A stretch of 64,000 nucleotides of DNA from Martinezella tropici (GCA_000799755.1 JUHI01000007.1:62001-126000); one strand, 5' to 3'; shown: positions 26,205 through 38,848, counted from the stretch's first letter. Notes: generated by a model not told the origin, from the letters alone. Made by a program: numbers and translations.

Positions 26205-27430
26205 CCCCTGAGCGTCTTTACCCTGGTCAAATCGGGAAAGAGACGCGTCCAGAGCAAGACCACGACAATGGTCCCGACACCGCCGACGATGCCGGTCAAG
26301 ACAGGTCCGAGTGCGCTGGCAAGCATGCCCGACTCGAATTCGCCGAGCTGGTTGGACGTACCTATGAACAGCGAATTCACGGCGTTGACCCGCCCACGCA
26401 TGGCGTCCGGCGTCAGCAGCTGCACCAGCGAGCTGCGCACGACGACGCTGACCGTGTCCGAAGCGCCGACGACGAAAAGCGCTGCGACCGACAGAATGAT
26501 GTTGCTCGACAGCGAGAAGACGATGGTCGCGACCCCGAAGACGAGCACCGCAAATAGCATCTTCTTGCCGACATCGGTTTGCAGCGGCCGGCGTGCCAGC
26601 CAGATCGACATAACAAGCGCACCGATCGCTGGCGATGCACGCAGGAGGCCTAGCCCCCAGGGTCCGGCGTGCAGGATATCGCGCGCAAACATCGGCAACA
26701 GCGCCGTGGCGCCGCCGAGCAGCACGGCGAAGAGATCGAGCGAGATCGTGCCCAACATGACCGGCCGACTTTTGATGAAGGAAACGCCCGCGAAGACAGA
26801 ACTCATCGTTACCGGCTCACGCGACGACGACTGCTGCCGTTCGAGCCGGATCGAAATAACGTTGACGCTCGCAATGATGTAGAGCATGGCGGAAACGGCA
26901 AATGGAGCAACCGGGTTGACCCCATAGAGCAAGCCGCCAAGCGACGGTCCGATGATGAAGGCAGTCTGCATCATCGAGGTCGACGTTGCGATGGCGATCT
27001 GCAGCATCGACACCGGTACGATATTGGGAAGCAGCGCCGCCATTGTGGGGCGCTCGAAGGCCGTTGCCGAGCCCATGACGGCGACCGCGCCGAGAATGCC
27101 GGCAGGCCCGATCCAGTGATGCCAGACGGCCACGGCGAGAGCCACCGCCGTCAGCGCCTCGATCAACTGACAGGCAAGACCGATGCGGCGCCGGTCGAAG
27201 CGGTCCGCGACATGCCCGACGACGAAAGTCAGGATCACCATCGGCAGAAACTGGCAGAAGCCGACGAGGCCGAGGAAAAAGGCGCTGTGGGTCTGGTCGT
27301 AGATCATCCAGCCCATGGCGACGGTCACAGACTGAAAGCCGATCGAAGAAAAGACACGCGATGCAACGAATGAACGATAGCCGGGGTGACCAAGCACACC
27401 AGGCTGGTCGAGATTTTGCAGGGTATCCAT
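26201..27430 (-). CDS. MFS transporter, EntS/MFS_3-like
   Basis: Twelve-helix major facilitator protein of 409 residues. The loop between helices 2 and 3 carries the motif-A-like GHVADRFDRRRIGL. Similarity in outline is to enterobactin exporter EntS and related drug exporters. The visible N-terminus (YRSFVASRVFSSIGFQSVTVAMGWMIYD) is typical of this group. It is a single gene, and no siderophore genes are nearby, so the substrate is unknown. Confidence 0.9.
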   Translation of the reverse strand: MDTLQNLDQPGVLGHPGYRSFVASRVFSSIGFQSVTVAMGWMIYDQTHSAFFLGLVGFCQFLPMVILTFVVGHVADRFDRRRIGLACQLIEALTAVALAVAVWHHWIGPAGILGAVAVMGSATAFERPTMAALLPNIVPVSMLQIAIATSTSMMQTAFIIGPSLGGLLYGVNPVAPFAVSAMLYIIASVNVISIRLERQQSSSREPVTMSSVFAGVSFIKSRPVMLGTISLDLFAVLLGGATALLPMFARDILHAGPWGLGLLRASPAIGALVMSIWLARRPLQTDVGKKMLFAVLVFGVATIVFSLSSNIILSVAALFVVGASDTVSVVVRSSLVQLLTPDAMRGRVNAVNSLFIGTSNQLGEFESGMLASALGPVLTGIVGGVGTIVVVLLWTRLFPDLTRVKTLRG

Positions 27431-27533
27431 GAACCTTCTTGATCTGCCGGCATGGATGCACGACAGACACGCTTCTCAACGGTCGGAAAATTCTATCGTC
27501 CCCTGCTCTGCCTGAACGTGCCCCCTGTCAATC

Positions 27534-28259
27534 TCATTCTTGCTGCGAGGACAAATTCATCGCGGCCGACAGATCAAATCGCGGTGAAGACGGGCTGAGA
27601 AGGCCTTGTCTGGCCTTGATCGACCAAATGGTCGCCAGCTCTGCTGCAATCGCATCCATCAGCCTTGCAACATCGCTGGTTGCAGACTCGTGCAGTGCTT
27701 CCGCGACGATCAGCACCGAGCGCGTATCGTCGCGCACCGCCGACAGGCCGCTTTGGCGATTGGTCCAACGCCGGGCATGTGCCTGTCCAGCGGTATCGGC
27801 AAAGATCACCTCCCTCGGCTCCGGATGCTCCGTCTCGCCGGAAAAGGTCAGATAGGATTCGTCGCCTTTCGCGTGCCGCACTTCGAGATCGCCCGATATC
27901 TTCGACGTATCGAAAACGGCGACGGGAACGGCAAAGGCGATTGAGACGGCGTTGCAGAGATCGACGAGCGGATGTAGCCGTGGCAGCGAACCTTCCTGGC
28001 GAAAGCGGCGAAGCAGCGCCTCGGATGCACAGCGATATTGCGTCGGCTTCAATCCCATCTTCGAGAAACTGCGGCGCCAGGCCTGGATTTCAGCCATCTC
28101 ACCTTCCGGGCCTCTCGCCAGCCGGTCTGCGGCGATCGCATGATATCTGGCGATACGATCGCCGACATCGACAGCCGAAGTGATCCCTACGGCAAACATC
28201 ACGCCGGGGACGAGTTCAGGAAAATCGCTCCACATCTCGTTCGAATGGCGGAAAATCAT
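27534..28259 (-). CDS. B3/B4 (phenylalanyl-tRNA synthetase-like) domain protein
   Basis: A 241-residue soluble protein with the B3/B4 fold found in PheRS beta chains and as free-standing proteins (COG3382). The segment WRRSFSKMGLKPTQYRCASEALLRR and the downstream LHPLVDLCNAVSIAFAVPVAVFD are typical. The ATG at 28259 follows AAGGAGA. Some free-standing relatives are proposed to edit misacylated tRNA, but many are uncharacterised. It lies 80 bp from the AraC gene on the same strand. Confidence 0.85.
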   Translation of the reverse strand: MIFRHSNEMWSDFPELVPGVMFAVGITSAVDVGDRIARYHAIAADRLARGPEGEMAEIQAWRRSFSKMGLKPTQYRCASEALLRRFRQEGSLPRLHPLVDLCNAVSIAFAVPVAVFDTSKISGDLEVRHAKGDESYLTFSGETEHPEPREVIFADTAGQAHARRWTNRQSGLSAVRDDTRSVLIVAEALHESATSDVARLMDAIAAELATIWSIKARQGLLSPSSPRFDLSAAMNLSSQQE

Positions 28260-28340
28260 GACATCTCCTTCTGGGCATTTGCTTGGCGCAGGAGAAAACC
28301 CCGTCACCGCCCTCCGGTCTTGAATAAAATTGCAGAAGCT

Positions 28341-29144
28341 TCAGCTAAGAGCCGCCGCATAGGCGCCCGGTGAGACGCCGAAATTGCGGACGAAGAGGCG
28401 CGTCATGTGGCTCTGATCGGAGAAACCGCTGGCGAAGGCCGCTTCCGCCAGGGATGTACCGGCCGCAATCAGTCGGCGCGCCTCGTGGATGCGGCGTTGC
28501 ATGAGGTAAGCATGAGGCGTCAGCCCCGTCGCCTTGGTAAAGGCACGCAGGAAACGGAAGTGGCTCAACCCGCATAGCTCTGCAAGTTCGGCAAGCGTCA
28601 GAGGAGCGGCCGGATCGTCGTCGATCAGCTCACGCGCGCGGTTGATGACCGCGGGAGCGCCAGTCTCCGGGCCGCCTGCTCCCTCGCGCATCACGGCGGC
28701 AATGAGCGACAGCAGCAGCTCGTCCCGCGGGAGGGAACTCTCCGGGCCATCGTCGATCAAAAGCGAAAACAAGGTCTTGAAACGCCCGGCCACCTCGCTG
28801 TTGCGGATGACAGGCGACGGGAACTCAACCGCACCCAAGCGGCCCTCGCCGATATCGCGCAACAGATCACCGATCAGTCGGGGATCGAAATAGAGCATGG
28901 ACCAGGCGCGGCTCTCTCCGACCGGCATGCCGTCATGCACCTCGCTTGGGTTGACGCTGATGATATCTCCCGCGTCGGCCCGAACCATCCCGCGCCCGCT
29001 GAGAGAAACCTGCGCGCCAGCCTCGATGACGCCAATGCCGAACTGATCATGCGTATGCTTGGGGAAGCTATGGCCGGTTGCGGCTCTCACCGCCTCGATG
29101 CCGGCAAGACGAGAGCGGTATATTCTGAACTGACCGGACTTCAT
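28341..29144 (-). CDS. AraC-family transcriptional regulator
   Basis: Regulator of 267 residues. The first 150 residues form a cupin-like sensing domain (HSFPKHTHDQFGIGVIEAG). The C-terminal 100 residues are an AraC double helix-turn-helix: LTLAELAELCGLSHFRFLRAFTKATGLTPHAYLMQRR and SLAEAAFASGFSDQSHMTRLFVRNFGVSPGAY. The ATG at 29144 was used rather than an upstream one that adds an Arg-rich non-family extension. The adjacent EamA transporter on the same strand, 95 bp upstream, is a plausible target. Confidence 0.92.
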   Translation of the reverse strand: MKSGQFRIYRSRLAGIEAVRAATGHSFPKHTHDQFGIGVIEAGAQVSLSGRGMVRADAGDIISVNPSEVHDGMPVGESRAWSMLYFDPRLIGDLLRDIGEGRLGAVEFPSPVIRNSEVAGRFKTLFSLLIDDGPESSLPRDELLLSLIAAVMREGAGGPETGAPAVINRARELIDDDPAAPLTLAELAELCGLSHFRFLRAFTKATGLTPHAYLMQRRIHEARRLIAAGTSLAEAAFASGFSDQSHMTRLFVRNFGVSPGAYAAALS

Positions 29145-29238
29145 TCCTATCGCCTTCCCATGCCGCCAGTATCGCTGCGCCAGCGATGGCATCGCCTTCG
29201 GACCGCAATTTTGCGCGGCCGCAATCAGGAAGCAAGGC

Positions 29239-30216
29239 CTATGCGCTTCCCGACGTCTTCTCATCCTCCGCCGTCGCCAGCGCCGCCTGCGTGTTGCCGG
29301 CAACAGCGGTTGGCAGCGGCGTGCCGCGCTTGCGCTCCCGTGCCAAAGTGAGCAGGCCGGAAAAGATGATGAGGATGATGCCGAGAGCCATGGGCGTGTC
29401 GATGCTGTCGTTGAACAGCAGATAGCCGAAGGCGATCGCCCAGAGCATCTGGCTATATTGCGGCGGCGCGACCAGATTGGCCGGCGCCATCTGCGCGGCA
29501 GTCAAGAGCAAGACGTTGCCGAACGCGCCGAGCAGGCCGTAGCTGGCCAGAAATACCCACTGCGTCGGCGTCGGCATGGTGACTTCCGAGAGCATGAGGA
29601 AGCCGCTGACGATGAGCGTTCCGAAAAGCCCTGCCCCGTAAAGCGAGATGCGCTTCTCCTTCGAGCCGAGCGCACGGTTGATGACGATGGAGATTGCCGC
29701 CGCAAGGCCACCGATCGCCGCGCAGAGATGCCCGACCGAAAGCTCGCGAAAGCCGGGCCGCAAAACGATCAGCACGCCGATGAAACCGAGAATGACCGCC
29801 GTCCAGCGCTGCCAGCGTACATCTTCCTTGAGAAAGATCACCGAAAGAATGGTCACGAAGGACGGCAGCAGGAAGAGCAGCGCAAAGGCCTCCGCCATCG
29901 GCAGCATGGTAAAGGCGATGACGGAGCAGATGGCTCCGGTCGCGCCACAGACGAAGCGCAGCAGCCATAAGGGACGGTTCGACGTCCTCACCATGTCGAC
30001 CCAGTCGTCTCCCCGCCGCTTCAGGAATGGCACGGCGGCGAAACCGAACAGCGCGCCGATGAAGGCGACCTGATAGGAGGGGATCACCCCATGCAGGATC
30101 TTGATCGAGGCATCGCTGAAGGCGAAGACGGCATAGGACGCGAATGCCACGAGGACACCACGCAAGGCGGAGCGGCTCGCCGCCGCGGAACTGGAATCGG
30201 CTGTGATCGAAGACAT
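29239..30216 (-). CDS. EamA/DMT-family transporter
   Basis: Ten-helix drug/metabolite transporter of 325 residues with two EamA repeats (about 20-155 and 175-300). The repeat ends are LKEDVRWQRWTAVILGFIGVLIVLRPG and NDSIDTPMALGIILIIFSGLL. An in-frame GTG at 30249 would add 11 residues; neither start has a convincing ribosome binding site. The substrate is unknown. AraC-EamA neighbours in this order often control efflux or exchange of amino acids or metabolites. Confidence 0.88.
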   Translation of the reverse strand: MSSITADSSSAAASRSALRGVLVAFASYAVFAFSDASIKILHGVIPSYQVAFIGALFGFAAVPFLKRRGDDWVDMVRTSNRPLWLLRFVCGATGAICSVIAFTMLPMAEAFALLFLLPSFVTILSVIFLKEDVRWQRWTAVILGFIGVLIVLRPGFRELSVGHLCAAIGGLAAAISIVINRALGSKEKRISLYGAGLFGTLIVSGFLMLSEVTMPTPTQWVFLASYGLLGAFGNVLLLTAAQMAPANLVAPPQYSQMLWAIAFGYLLFNDSIDTPMALGIILIIFSGLLTLARERKRGTPLPTAVAGNTQAALATAEDEKTSGSA

Positions 30217-30351
30217 TGGAATCGTAAGAAAAGTGCGACGGGAGGACACTGAATCAGGGAAATGCTGGCAATTGTATGATGAATCGGGCTGAATTTCGAT
30301 CGGGTTGGAAATAAACTATTGTTTCAACCACGTCAGATGCTGCGTGATGGA

Positions 30352-31932
30352 TCAGTTCGTTGGAAGATTGAGGCTTTTCCACTGATCTTGCGGTATGGGG
30401 GCACCCAGACGATAGGCAAAGGAAACCACCTTCATCGCACTGCCATCGACATTACATTTCACCGCAACGTAGTGATAGCCGTCGGACGTTCGATACACCG
30501 CCTTGTCCGTCTCCATGCTCCGGTTGGTGCTTCGGCTCTCGGAAGAGTGCGGCAAGCCAAAACGCAATATCTGTAATCCAGCAGCGTTAAGTTGAGCCGC
30601 GCCCTCGGAGTTGCAAAGCTGACTCATCCGCATTTGTGTGGAAAGTTGCTTCCATTGCGCTAAAAAGCCCCTTGGAAGTCGAGAAAGCTCATCCGCTGAG
30701 TACAATCGCTTGGCTTGAACAAACGGCCCGGCAGAAGCGGCGGAGCCTGCTCTTGTGGAAACGACTGCTCTCGCTTTTTGCTCTTCCTTCATGGACGTAG
30801 ACTGGGGGCGCTGCCCGCGTTGCTCCAGCGTTGGCTCGACAACAAGCCCGGCGCCACCCTCCGCTGCTGAGTTGCCGGGAGAATTGTTCGTCTCGCTCGC
30901 ATTTGATTTTCCCGAAGCCACAACGCCTGGAACAGCGACGTTTGCGGTATCTTTACTGGATTGAAGCTCATCGGATGGATCAATTTTAGTGTCCGACGAT
31001 GAATCCGTGGCAAGCACTTCCGGTGTAGACATGGATGCCGACTGGGTTGACTGGCCGGAGTTCAAGGAACCCATATCCGATTCATTGGGCTCGCCTTGTT
31101 TCGAAGGCCCAGAATTTTGCAATTGAGAGTTAGAATCGGCTGTAGTCGACTGCGGAGCCTCAGGCTCTGCAGTGGTAGGATTTTGTGTCGCTTGCTCGGC
31201 AACCGGTGACTCCTTGTCGCTAGCAGCGGTGGATATCTCAGATTCTTTGAGCGGTTGGTTATCATTCATATTAGGCGATAGCGTCGGGTTCTGCACCATG
31301 GTGTTTGATGGTGACGGAGCCTCTTTCCTCGGCTTTTCATCCTTAGGATTAGCGGGAGACGCTATAGAGGCAGTGGCGGTCTGCTTGGCATCCGAATTCG
31401 ATGGCTTCGGTTCGACGGGTTTTTCCGTTGCGTCAGGAGGCGTCTCGGTCGCCGACGGCTGCTGCTCGGCCTTCTCGACGGGCTTGTCAGCGCCGGGATC
31501 ATCAGGTTTGGGCTCAGATTTCGCTTGCTCTACCGGCTTGTCGGCCTTGGCCTCGTCAGGCTTCGCTGCGGGCTTTTCAGCCTGCTCCTTGCCATTGGGA
31601 TCGGCTTGCTTTGGCGGCTGCTCGTCCTGCTTCTTTTCCTCTGGCTGCTGCGGTTCCTGTTGAGCTTCGGCCGTCTGCTGCGCCTGCTTCTCGTCAGGTT
31701 TCTGCACAGGCTTCGGGGGCTGGTCGGGCTTCTCGTTTTCCTTCGTGGCGAGCTCCTGCTTTTCCTCCTGCTGCGGCACCAGCTCGACATTGACGCTCTG
31801 CTCGGGCTTCGCCTCGGGTGGCGCCGGCAGCAGCGGCAGCAGAAAAACCGCGACAAACAGGACATGCAGAAGGATCGACAGGACAAAGCCCGGCCCGATT
31901 TCCTTATCCCGTTTTACCTCGGCCTTTTCCAT
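30352..31932 (-). CDS. TonB-like DUF930 protein with long Pro/Glu/Lys/Gln-rich spacer
   Basis: A 526-residue protein. An N-terminal cytoplasmic tail (1-13) leads into one transmembrane helix (VLSILLHVLFVAVFLLPLL), as in TonB and TolA. Residues about 35-370 are low-complexity: first Pro/Glu/Lys/Gln-rich, then Ser/Thr/Asn-rich, which would span the periplasm. From about 410 a folded DUF930 domain follows, with conserved SRLPRGFLAQWKQLSTQMRMSQLCN and KCNVDGSAMKVVSF. No TonB C-terminal domain is present. The family is common in rhizobia and has no known role; an envelope-spanning function is inferred. Confidence 0.85.
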   Translation of the reverse strand: MEKAEVKRDKEIGPGFVLSILLHVLFVAVFLLPLLPAPPEAKPEQSVNVELVPQQEEKQELATKENEKPDQPPKPVQKPDEKQAQQTAEAQQEPQQPEEKKQDEQPPKQADPNGKEQAEKPAAKPDEAKADKPVEQAKSEPKPDDPGADKPVEKAEQQPSATETPPDATEKPVEPKPSNSDAKQTATASIASPANPKDEKPRKEAPSPSNTMVQNPTLSPNMNDNQPLKESEISTAASDKESPVAEQATQNPTTAEPEAPQSTTADSNSQLQNSGPSKQGEPNESDMGSLNSGQSTQSASMSTPEVLATDSSSDTKIDPSDELQSSKDTANVAVPGVVASGKSNASETNNSPGNSAAEGGAGLVVEPTLEQRGQRPQSTSMKEEQKARAVVSTRAGSAASAGPFVQAKRLYSADELSRLPRGFLAQWKQLSTQMRMSQLCNSEGAAQLNAAGLQILRFGLPHSSESRSTNRSMETDKAVYRTSDGYHYVAVKCNVDGSAMKVVSFAYRLGAPIPQDQWKSLNLPTN

Positions 31933-32167
31933 TGTCAGCGGATGGCTCGCGCAGAGGCAGCAATCAAGAGGACATTGCGCATCGATTCATTCGATCCCTA
32001 CCGGCAGACAGATCAGAAAACATTCAAACCGCTGACATATGGTATGCAACGGCACGACCCGAAAGGGGCCCCCATCGAAATCAAACTTGTCAGGCATCCG
32101 AGCGATCCGCAATGCCGCAAAAACAAACCTGCGTGATCAAAGCCACGGAAAACCGGCTCCTCCACCG

Positions 32168-32968
32168 TTAGAAGAACTCGTCCAGCAAACGATAGTAAAC
32201 CATCTTTTCCGCCTGTTGCTCAAAGTTTCCATAGGCTTCCAGAAATGCGGCAACGAGATCCGCTCCGAAATTATACTCGATACTGCCGCAGGCGAGCGCG
32301 AGATCCTGATGGCGATCGGCGATACCAAGTCGGCCGCAATCGATATAGCCTCCGAACTTCGCCCCGTTGGCGATGAAGTTCGGCAGGCAGGCATCCCCAT
32401 GCGTGACGACGAAATCCTCGGTCGACGGCTTCGTCCTCTCAAGCTCGCGGAAAAGATCCTGACCCGACCTTCCGACCCGGGTTTCATCGAAGTCATCCTC
32501 ATCGACGCGGCCGGCAAGCAAGCGCGCCCCGGCCTCGGCAATTCTATTTTCCAAGCGATGATCGAACGGGCAGGTCGCGATATCGATCGCATGCAATCGC
32601 CGCAAGGCGTCTGCCAGAAGACGCACACGGTCGACCGGCGACAACAGCTCCTCCTTGACGAAGTCGCGGCCAGGAAGCGCGCTCATCAGAAGCCATTCAC
32701 GCTCGTTATCCCTTTCGTGGGCGATGACTTCCGGGCATGCAAGGCCCTGAGCGGCCAGCCACCGCAGCCTCGCAACCTCGCCGGCCAGTTCACCCAAGGG
32801 ATCGACCAGTTCGGTCTTGAGATAGACCGGTGCGCGTCCGTCTGCCTCAAGCCGGAAGACATGCGCCGAGGAACGGCCGAGCGCATCCTGCCGCCATTCG
32901 TATCCGGCCAGCAGATCGCCGAGCGGGGCTGGGATGGATGTTTCCAAGAATTGCGGCTTGCTTGCCAT
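32168..32968 (-). CDS. Aminoglycoside 3'-phosphotransferase, APH(3')-II-like
   Basis: Enzyme of 266 residues that would phosphorylate the 3'-hydroxyl of kanamycin/neomycin-type aminoglycosides. Residues needed for this are visible: Lys51 (YLKTE) for ATP, the catalytic loop VVTHGDACLPNF with Asp192, and metal-binding Asp210 in GYIDCGRLGIADRHQDLAL. The protein ends YYRLLDEFF like the transposon neo product, and length equals the family's 264. The ATG at 32968 was taken; the longer frame starting at 33184 enters rpoD. No transposon ends are visible, so it looks chromosomal. It sits directly downstream of rpoD. Confidence 0.9.
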   Translation of the reverse strand: MASKPQFLETSIPAPLGDLLAGYEWRQDALGRSSAHVFRLEADGRAPVYLKTELVDPLGELAGEVARLRWLAAQGLACPEVIAHERDNEREWLLMSALPGRDFVKEELLSPVDRVRLLADALRRLHAIDIATCPFDHRLENRIAEAGARLLAGRVDEDDFDETRVGRSGQDLFRELERTKPSTEDFVVTHGDACLPNFIANGAKFGGYIDCGRLGIADRHQDLALACGSIEYNFGADLVAAFLEAYGNFEQQAEKMVYYRLLDEFF

Positions 32969-32999
32969 GATCCGAACCTCAATGCCGATACCGTCAATG

Positions 33000-33031
33000 A
33001 AAAGCCCGGCTCGCTTTCGCGAACCGGGCCA
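33000..33031 (-). terminator. Rho-independent terminator of rpoD
   Basis: Minus-strand stem GCCCGGTTCGC / CGAGCCGGGC followed by TTTTCATTG, starting about 38 bp after the rpoD stop and before the aph start. Confidence 0.75.
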
Positions 33032-33068
33032 TGTTTCTTGAACTTCCAATGCCGGCTTGCGCCAGGGC

Positions 33069-35126
<2,058 letters not shown>

Positions 35127-35433
35127 CTCTATATCGTCGCTTTCCCTGACGCTGCAAACTTACACGCGGTGAAACAATCACTCTGGCTGGCACGCCCCGC
35201 ACCAGCCGCGACTCACCGACGAACACCTAACGGAATGACCTTTAATGCCCGATTAACCACGATCACCGCTACCGGAGTGCAAAGCTGGATTGCGTTTGGA
35301 TTTCCCGCCATGGTAATAGGTGATCCGCTTGATCCAGTTTACCGTTCTTTCCGAAGTTAAACGGTGATTCCCAGATTTTTAGTTCTCGTCAAGCTTTTCC
35401 AGCAAAAAAGCCCGTTAAATACGCGAAAAAGCC

Positions 35434-35442
35434 TTATCCACA
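35434..35442 (+). promoter_or_regulatory. DnaA-box consensus (TTATCCACA) upstream of rpoD
   Basis: The nine bases TTATCCACA match the strong DnaA box exactly, 308 bp upstream of the rpoD start. Only one copy was noticed, so it would be a regulatory site rather than an origin. Confidence 0.35.
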
Positions 35443-35475
35443 GGCTCCGCACGCCGCAATTAATTGCTTCCCGTA

Positions 35476-35513
35476 TTTAGGAAGTCCCCGCGCGATGACA
35501 AGAGCTTCCTAAA
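35476..35513 (-). repeat. Inverted repeat downstream of tdh
   Basis: TTTAGGAAG and CTTCCTAAA pair perfectly around a 20-nt loop, about 62 bp after the tdh stop. Possible transcription terminator for kbl-tdh; no T-tract is seen. Confidence 0.35.
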
Positions 35514-35575
35514 CAAAGCCTGACATTTCCGGTGCCCGCAGGTATTGCCGACACCGAAAGTGTGTCCGAATAGCA

Positions 35576-36613
35576 TCAATTCCAGTCCATCACGACCTTG
35601 CCGGAGTTACCCGAGCGCATGGCCTCGAAGCCATCGCGGAAATCATCGATGCCGATACGATGAGTGATGACGGGCGATACATCGAGACCGCCCTGCACAA
35701 AAGCGATCATCTTGTACCAGGTCTCGAACATCTCGCGGCCATAGATGCCTTTCAGGTTCAGCATCTTGAAGATGACCTTGTTCCAGTCGATCTCGAAACC
35801 GGCCGGCGCGATGCCGAGAATGGCGATTTTGCCGCCATTGTTCATTTTGTCGATCATGTCGCGGAAGGCGGGAGCCGCGCCCGACATTTCGAGGCCGACG
35901 TCGAAACCTTCTGTCATGCCGACAGCTTTCATGACGTCGGCAAGGTTCTCCTTGGAAGCGTCGACGACGTGATCGATACCGACTTTGCGAGCAAGCTCCA
36001 AACGAGTCGGATTGATATCGGTGATGACGACCTTGCGCGCGCCGGAACGCTTGGCGACCATCGCTCCCATGATGCCGATCGGCCCCGCACCGGTCACGAG
36101 CACATCCTCGCCGACGAGGTCAAAGGAGAGCGCAGTGTGGACCGCGTTGCCGAACGGATCGAAGATCGCGGCGATCTCATCGGGGATATCGTCGGGAATC
36201 GGCACGACGTTGGATTCGGGAATGCAGACGAACTCGCCGAAGGAGCCGGGGCGATTGACACCGACGCCGAGCGTGTTGCGGCAGAGATGGCCCCTGCCCG
36301 CGCGACAATTGCGACATTTGCCGCAGACGATATGCCCCTCGCCGGAGACGCGCTCGCCGACGTGATATTTCGTGACCGCCGAGCCGATTTCCGCGATCTC
36401 GCCGCAGAATTCGTGGCCGACGACCATCGGCACGGGAATGGTCTTCTGCGCCCACTGGTCCCAGTTCCAAATATGGACATCGGTGCCACAGATCGCCGAC
36501 TTCTTGACCCGAATCAGGACATCGTTCGGCCCGACTTCCGGAACCGGGACATGCTCCATCCACAGCCCGACTTCCGGCTTGGCTTTGACAAGCGCTTTCA
36601 TCATGTTCGACAT
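35576..36613 (-). CDS. tdh: L-threonine 3-dehydrogenase
   Basis: Zinc-dependent medium-chain dehydrogenase of 345 residues that oxidises L-threonine to 2-amino-3-ketobutyrate with NAD+. Catalytic zinc ligands are visible in CGTDVH (near 38) and GHEFCGEIAEIG (near 63). The structural zinc site is CGKCRNCRAGRGHLC (near 93). The cofactor loop is VTGAGPIGIMGAMV, and the end is GKVVMDWN. It is the second gene of the kbl-tdh operon (21 bp gap), which converts threonine to glycine and acetyl-CoA. Confidence 0.97.
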   Translation of the reverse strand: MSNMMKALVKAKPEVGLWMEHVPVPEVGPNDVLIRVKKSAICGTDVHIWNWDQWAQKTIPVPMVVGHEFCGEIAEIGSAVTKYHVGERVSGEGHIVCGKCRNCRAGRGHLCRNTLGVGVNRPGSFGEFVCIPESNVVPIPDDIPDEIAAIFDPFGNAVHTALSFDLVGEDVLVTGAGPIGIMGAMVAKRSGARKVVITDINPTRLELARKVGIDHVVDASKENLADVMKAVGMTEGFDVGLEMSGAAPAFRDMIDKMNNGGKIAILGIAPAGFEIDWNKVIFKMLNLKGIYGREMFETWYKMIAFVQGGLDVSPVITHRIGIDDFRDGFEAMRSGNSGKVVMDWN

Positions 36614-36634
36614 GATCGGTTCTCTCCAACCAAT

Positions 36635-37822
<1,188 letters not shown>

Positions 37823-38077
37823 TGTCGCATTCCGTTACTGGTCATGGCGGAAACAGGCCGAGAGATAACACAGGATTAGCACAGCCGCTGCATTCACCAG
37901 CGGCAAAAATGCACGAACCCATGACGCTGGCGCGATATGGGAGCTTGTTACCAGATGCTATCGCCAAAATACGTCGAAACAGATCATTTGTTACGCGTCG
38001 CGCTTGTAGCTATTGCAAAAATTACTTGACTGAGTCCATTATATTCGCGAGCGCGGCTGAAACTGGATAAGGATGTC

Positions 38078-38848
38078 ATGAACATATTCGAAAGATTTTC
38101 GCTGAAAGGACGAGTGGCCCTCGTTACCGGAGGCGGACGCGGCCTCGGATTTGAGATGGCGCAGGCACTCGCCGATGCCGGCGCTCACATTATCATCAAT
38201 GGGCGGGCCACGGCGACGTTGAATAGAGCCGTCGAAACTATCCGGACGAAAGGTGGTTCGGCAGAAGCTGCCGCCTTCGACATTGCCGATCGTGACGCAC
38301 AGCGCGCGGCCATGAACGACATCGAGAAAAATCATGGGCGGCTCGATATATTGATCAATAATGTCGGCGCCCGCGACCGGCGCTCCCTGGCCGACTTCGA
38401 CGACGATGCGATCCTCGCCTTGCTCAACACCGATCTTGCCGCCTCGATCATGCTCTCCCGCGATGCCGCTCGCCTGATGAAGCGGCATAATCATGGCCGG
38501 CTGATCTCCGTCACCTCGATCAGCGGCCAGGTCGTCATGCCGGGCGACTGTGTCTACCCTGCAGCCAAGCAGGGGTTGGTGGGCCTCATGCGCGGCATGG
38601 CGGTGGAGTTCGGACCCCATGGCATTACCAGCAATGCCATCGCGCCAGGCTGGTTCGCAACGGAGACAAACGCCGCGATGGCCGCAAACGAAGAACTGAT
38701 CCCCTTCGTACGCCAGCGCATCCCCGTTCAGCGTTGGGGACGCCCGGACGAGATAGCAGGCGCCGCGCTGTTTCTCGCCAGCGATGCCGCCTCATTCGTG
38801 AACGGCCATGTGCTAACCGTCGACGGCGGCATGACCGTGCGCATGTAG
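38078..38848 (+). CDS. SDR family oxidoreductase
   Basis: Classical short-chain dehydrogenase of 256 residues. NAD(P)-binding TGGGRGLGFEMA (near 18), NNVGA, a Ser in the SVTSISGQ segment and the YPAAK pair (Tyr/Lys) complete the catalytic site. The C-terminal NGHVLTVDGGMTVRM is typical. Shape and length resemble gluconate 5-dehydrogenase, but the substrate cannot be stated. It lies between kbl and recQ with no obvious partner. Confidence 0.9.
   Translation: MNIFERFSLKGRVALVTGGGRGLGFEMAQALADAGAHIIINGRATATLNRAVETIRTKGGSAEAAAFDIADRDAQRAAMNDIEKNHGRLDILINNVGARDRRSLADFDDDAILALLNTDLAASIMLSRDAARLMKRHNHGRLISVTSISGQVVMPGDCVYPAAKQGLVGLMRGMAVEFGPHGITSNAIAPGWFATETNAAMAANEELIPFVRQRIPVQRWGRPDEIAGAALFLASDAASFVNGHVLTVDGGMTVRM

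Larger units (their letters stand above)
35127..35575. other. Intergenic region upstream of rpoD
   Basis: 449 bp between tdh (end 35576) and rpoD (start 35126), both on the minus strand. No gene is seen. It contains a perfect DnaA-box consensus and a 9-bp inverted repeat, listed separately. Confidence 0.5.

Noticed and set aside
32168..32968. Recent transposon origin of the aph gene
   Set aside because: No terminal repeats, transposase or composition shift is visible around it.
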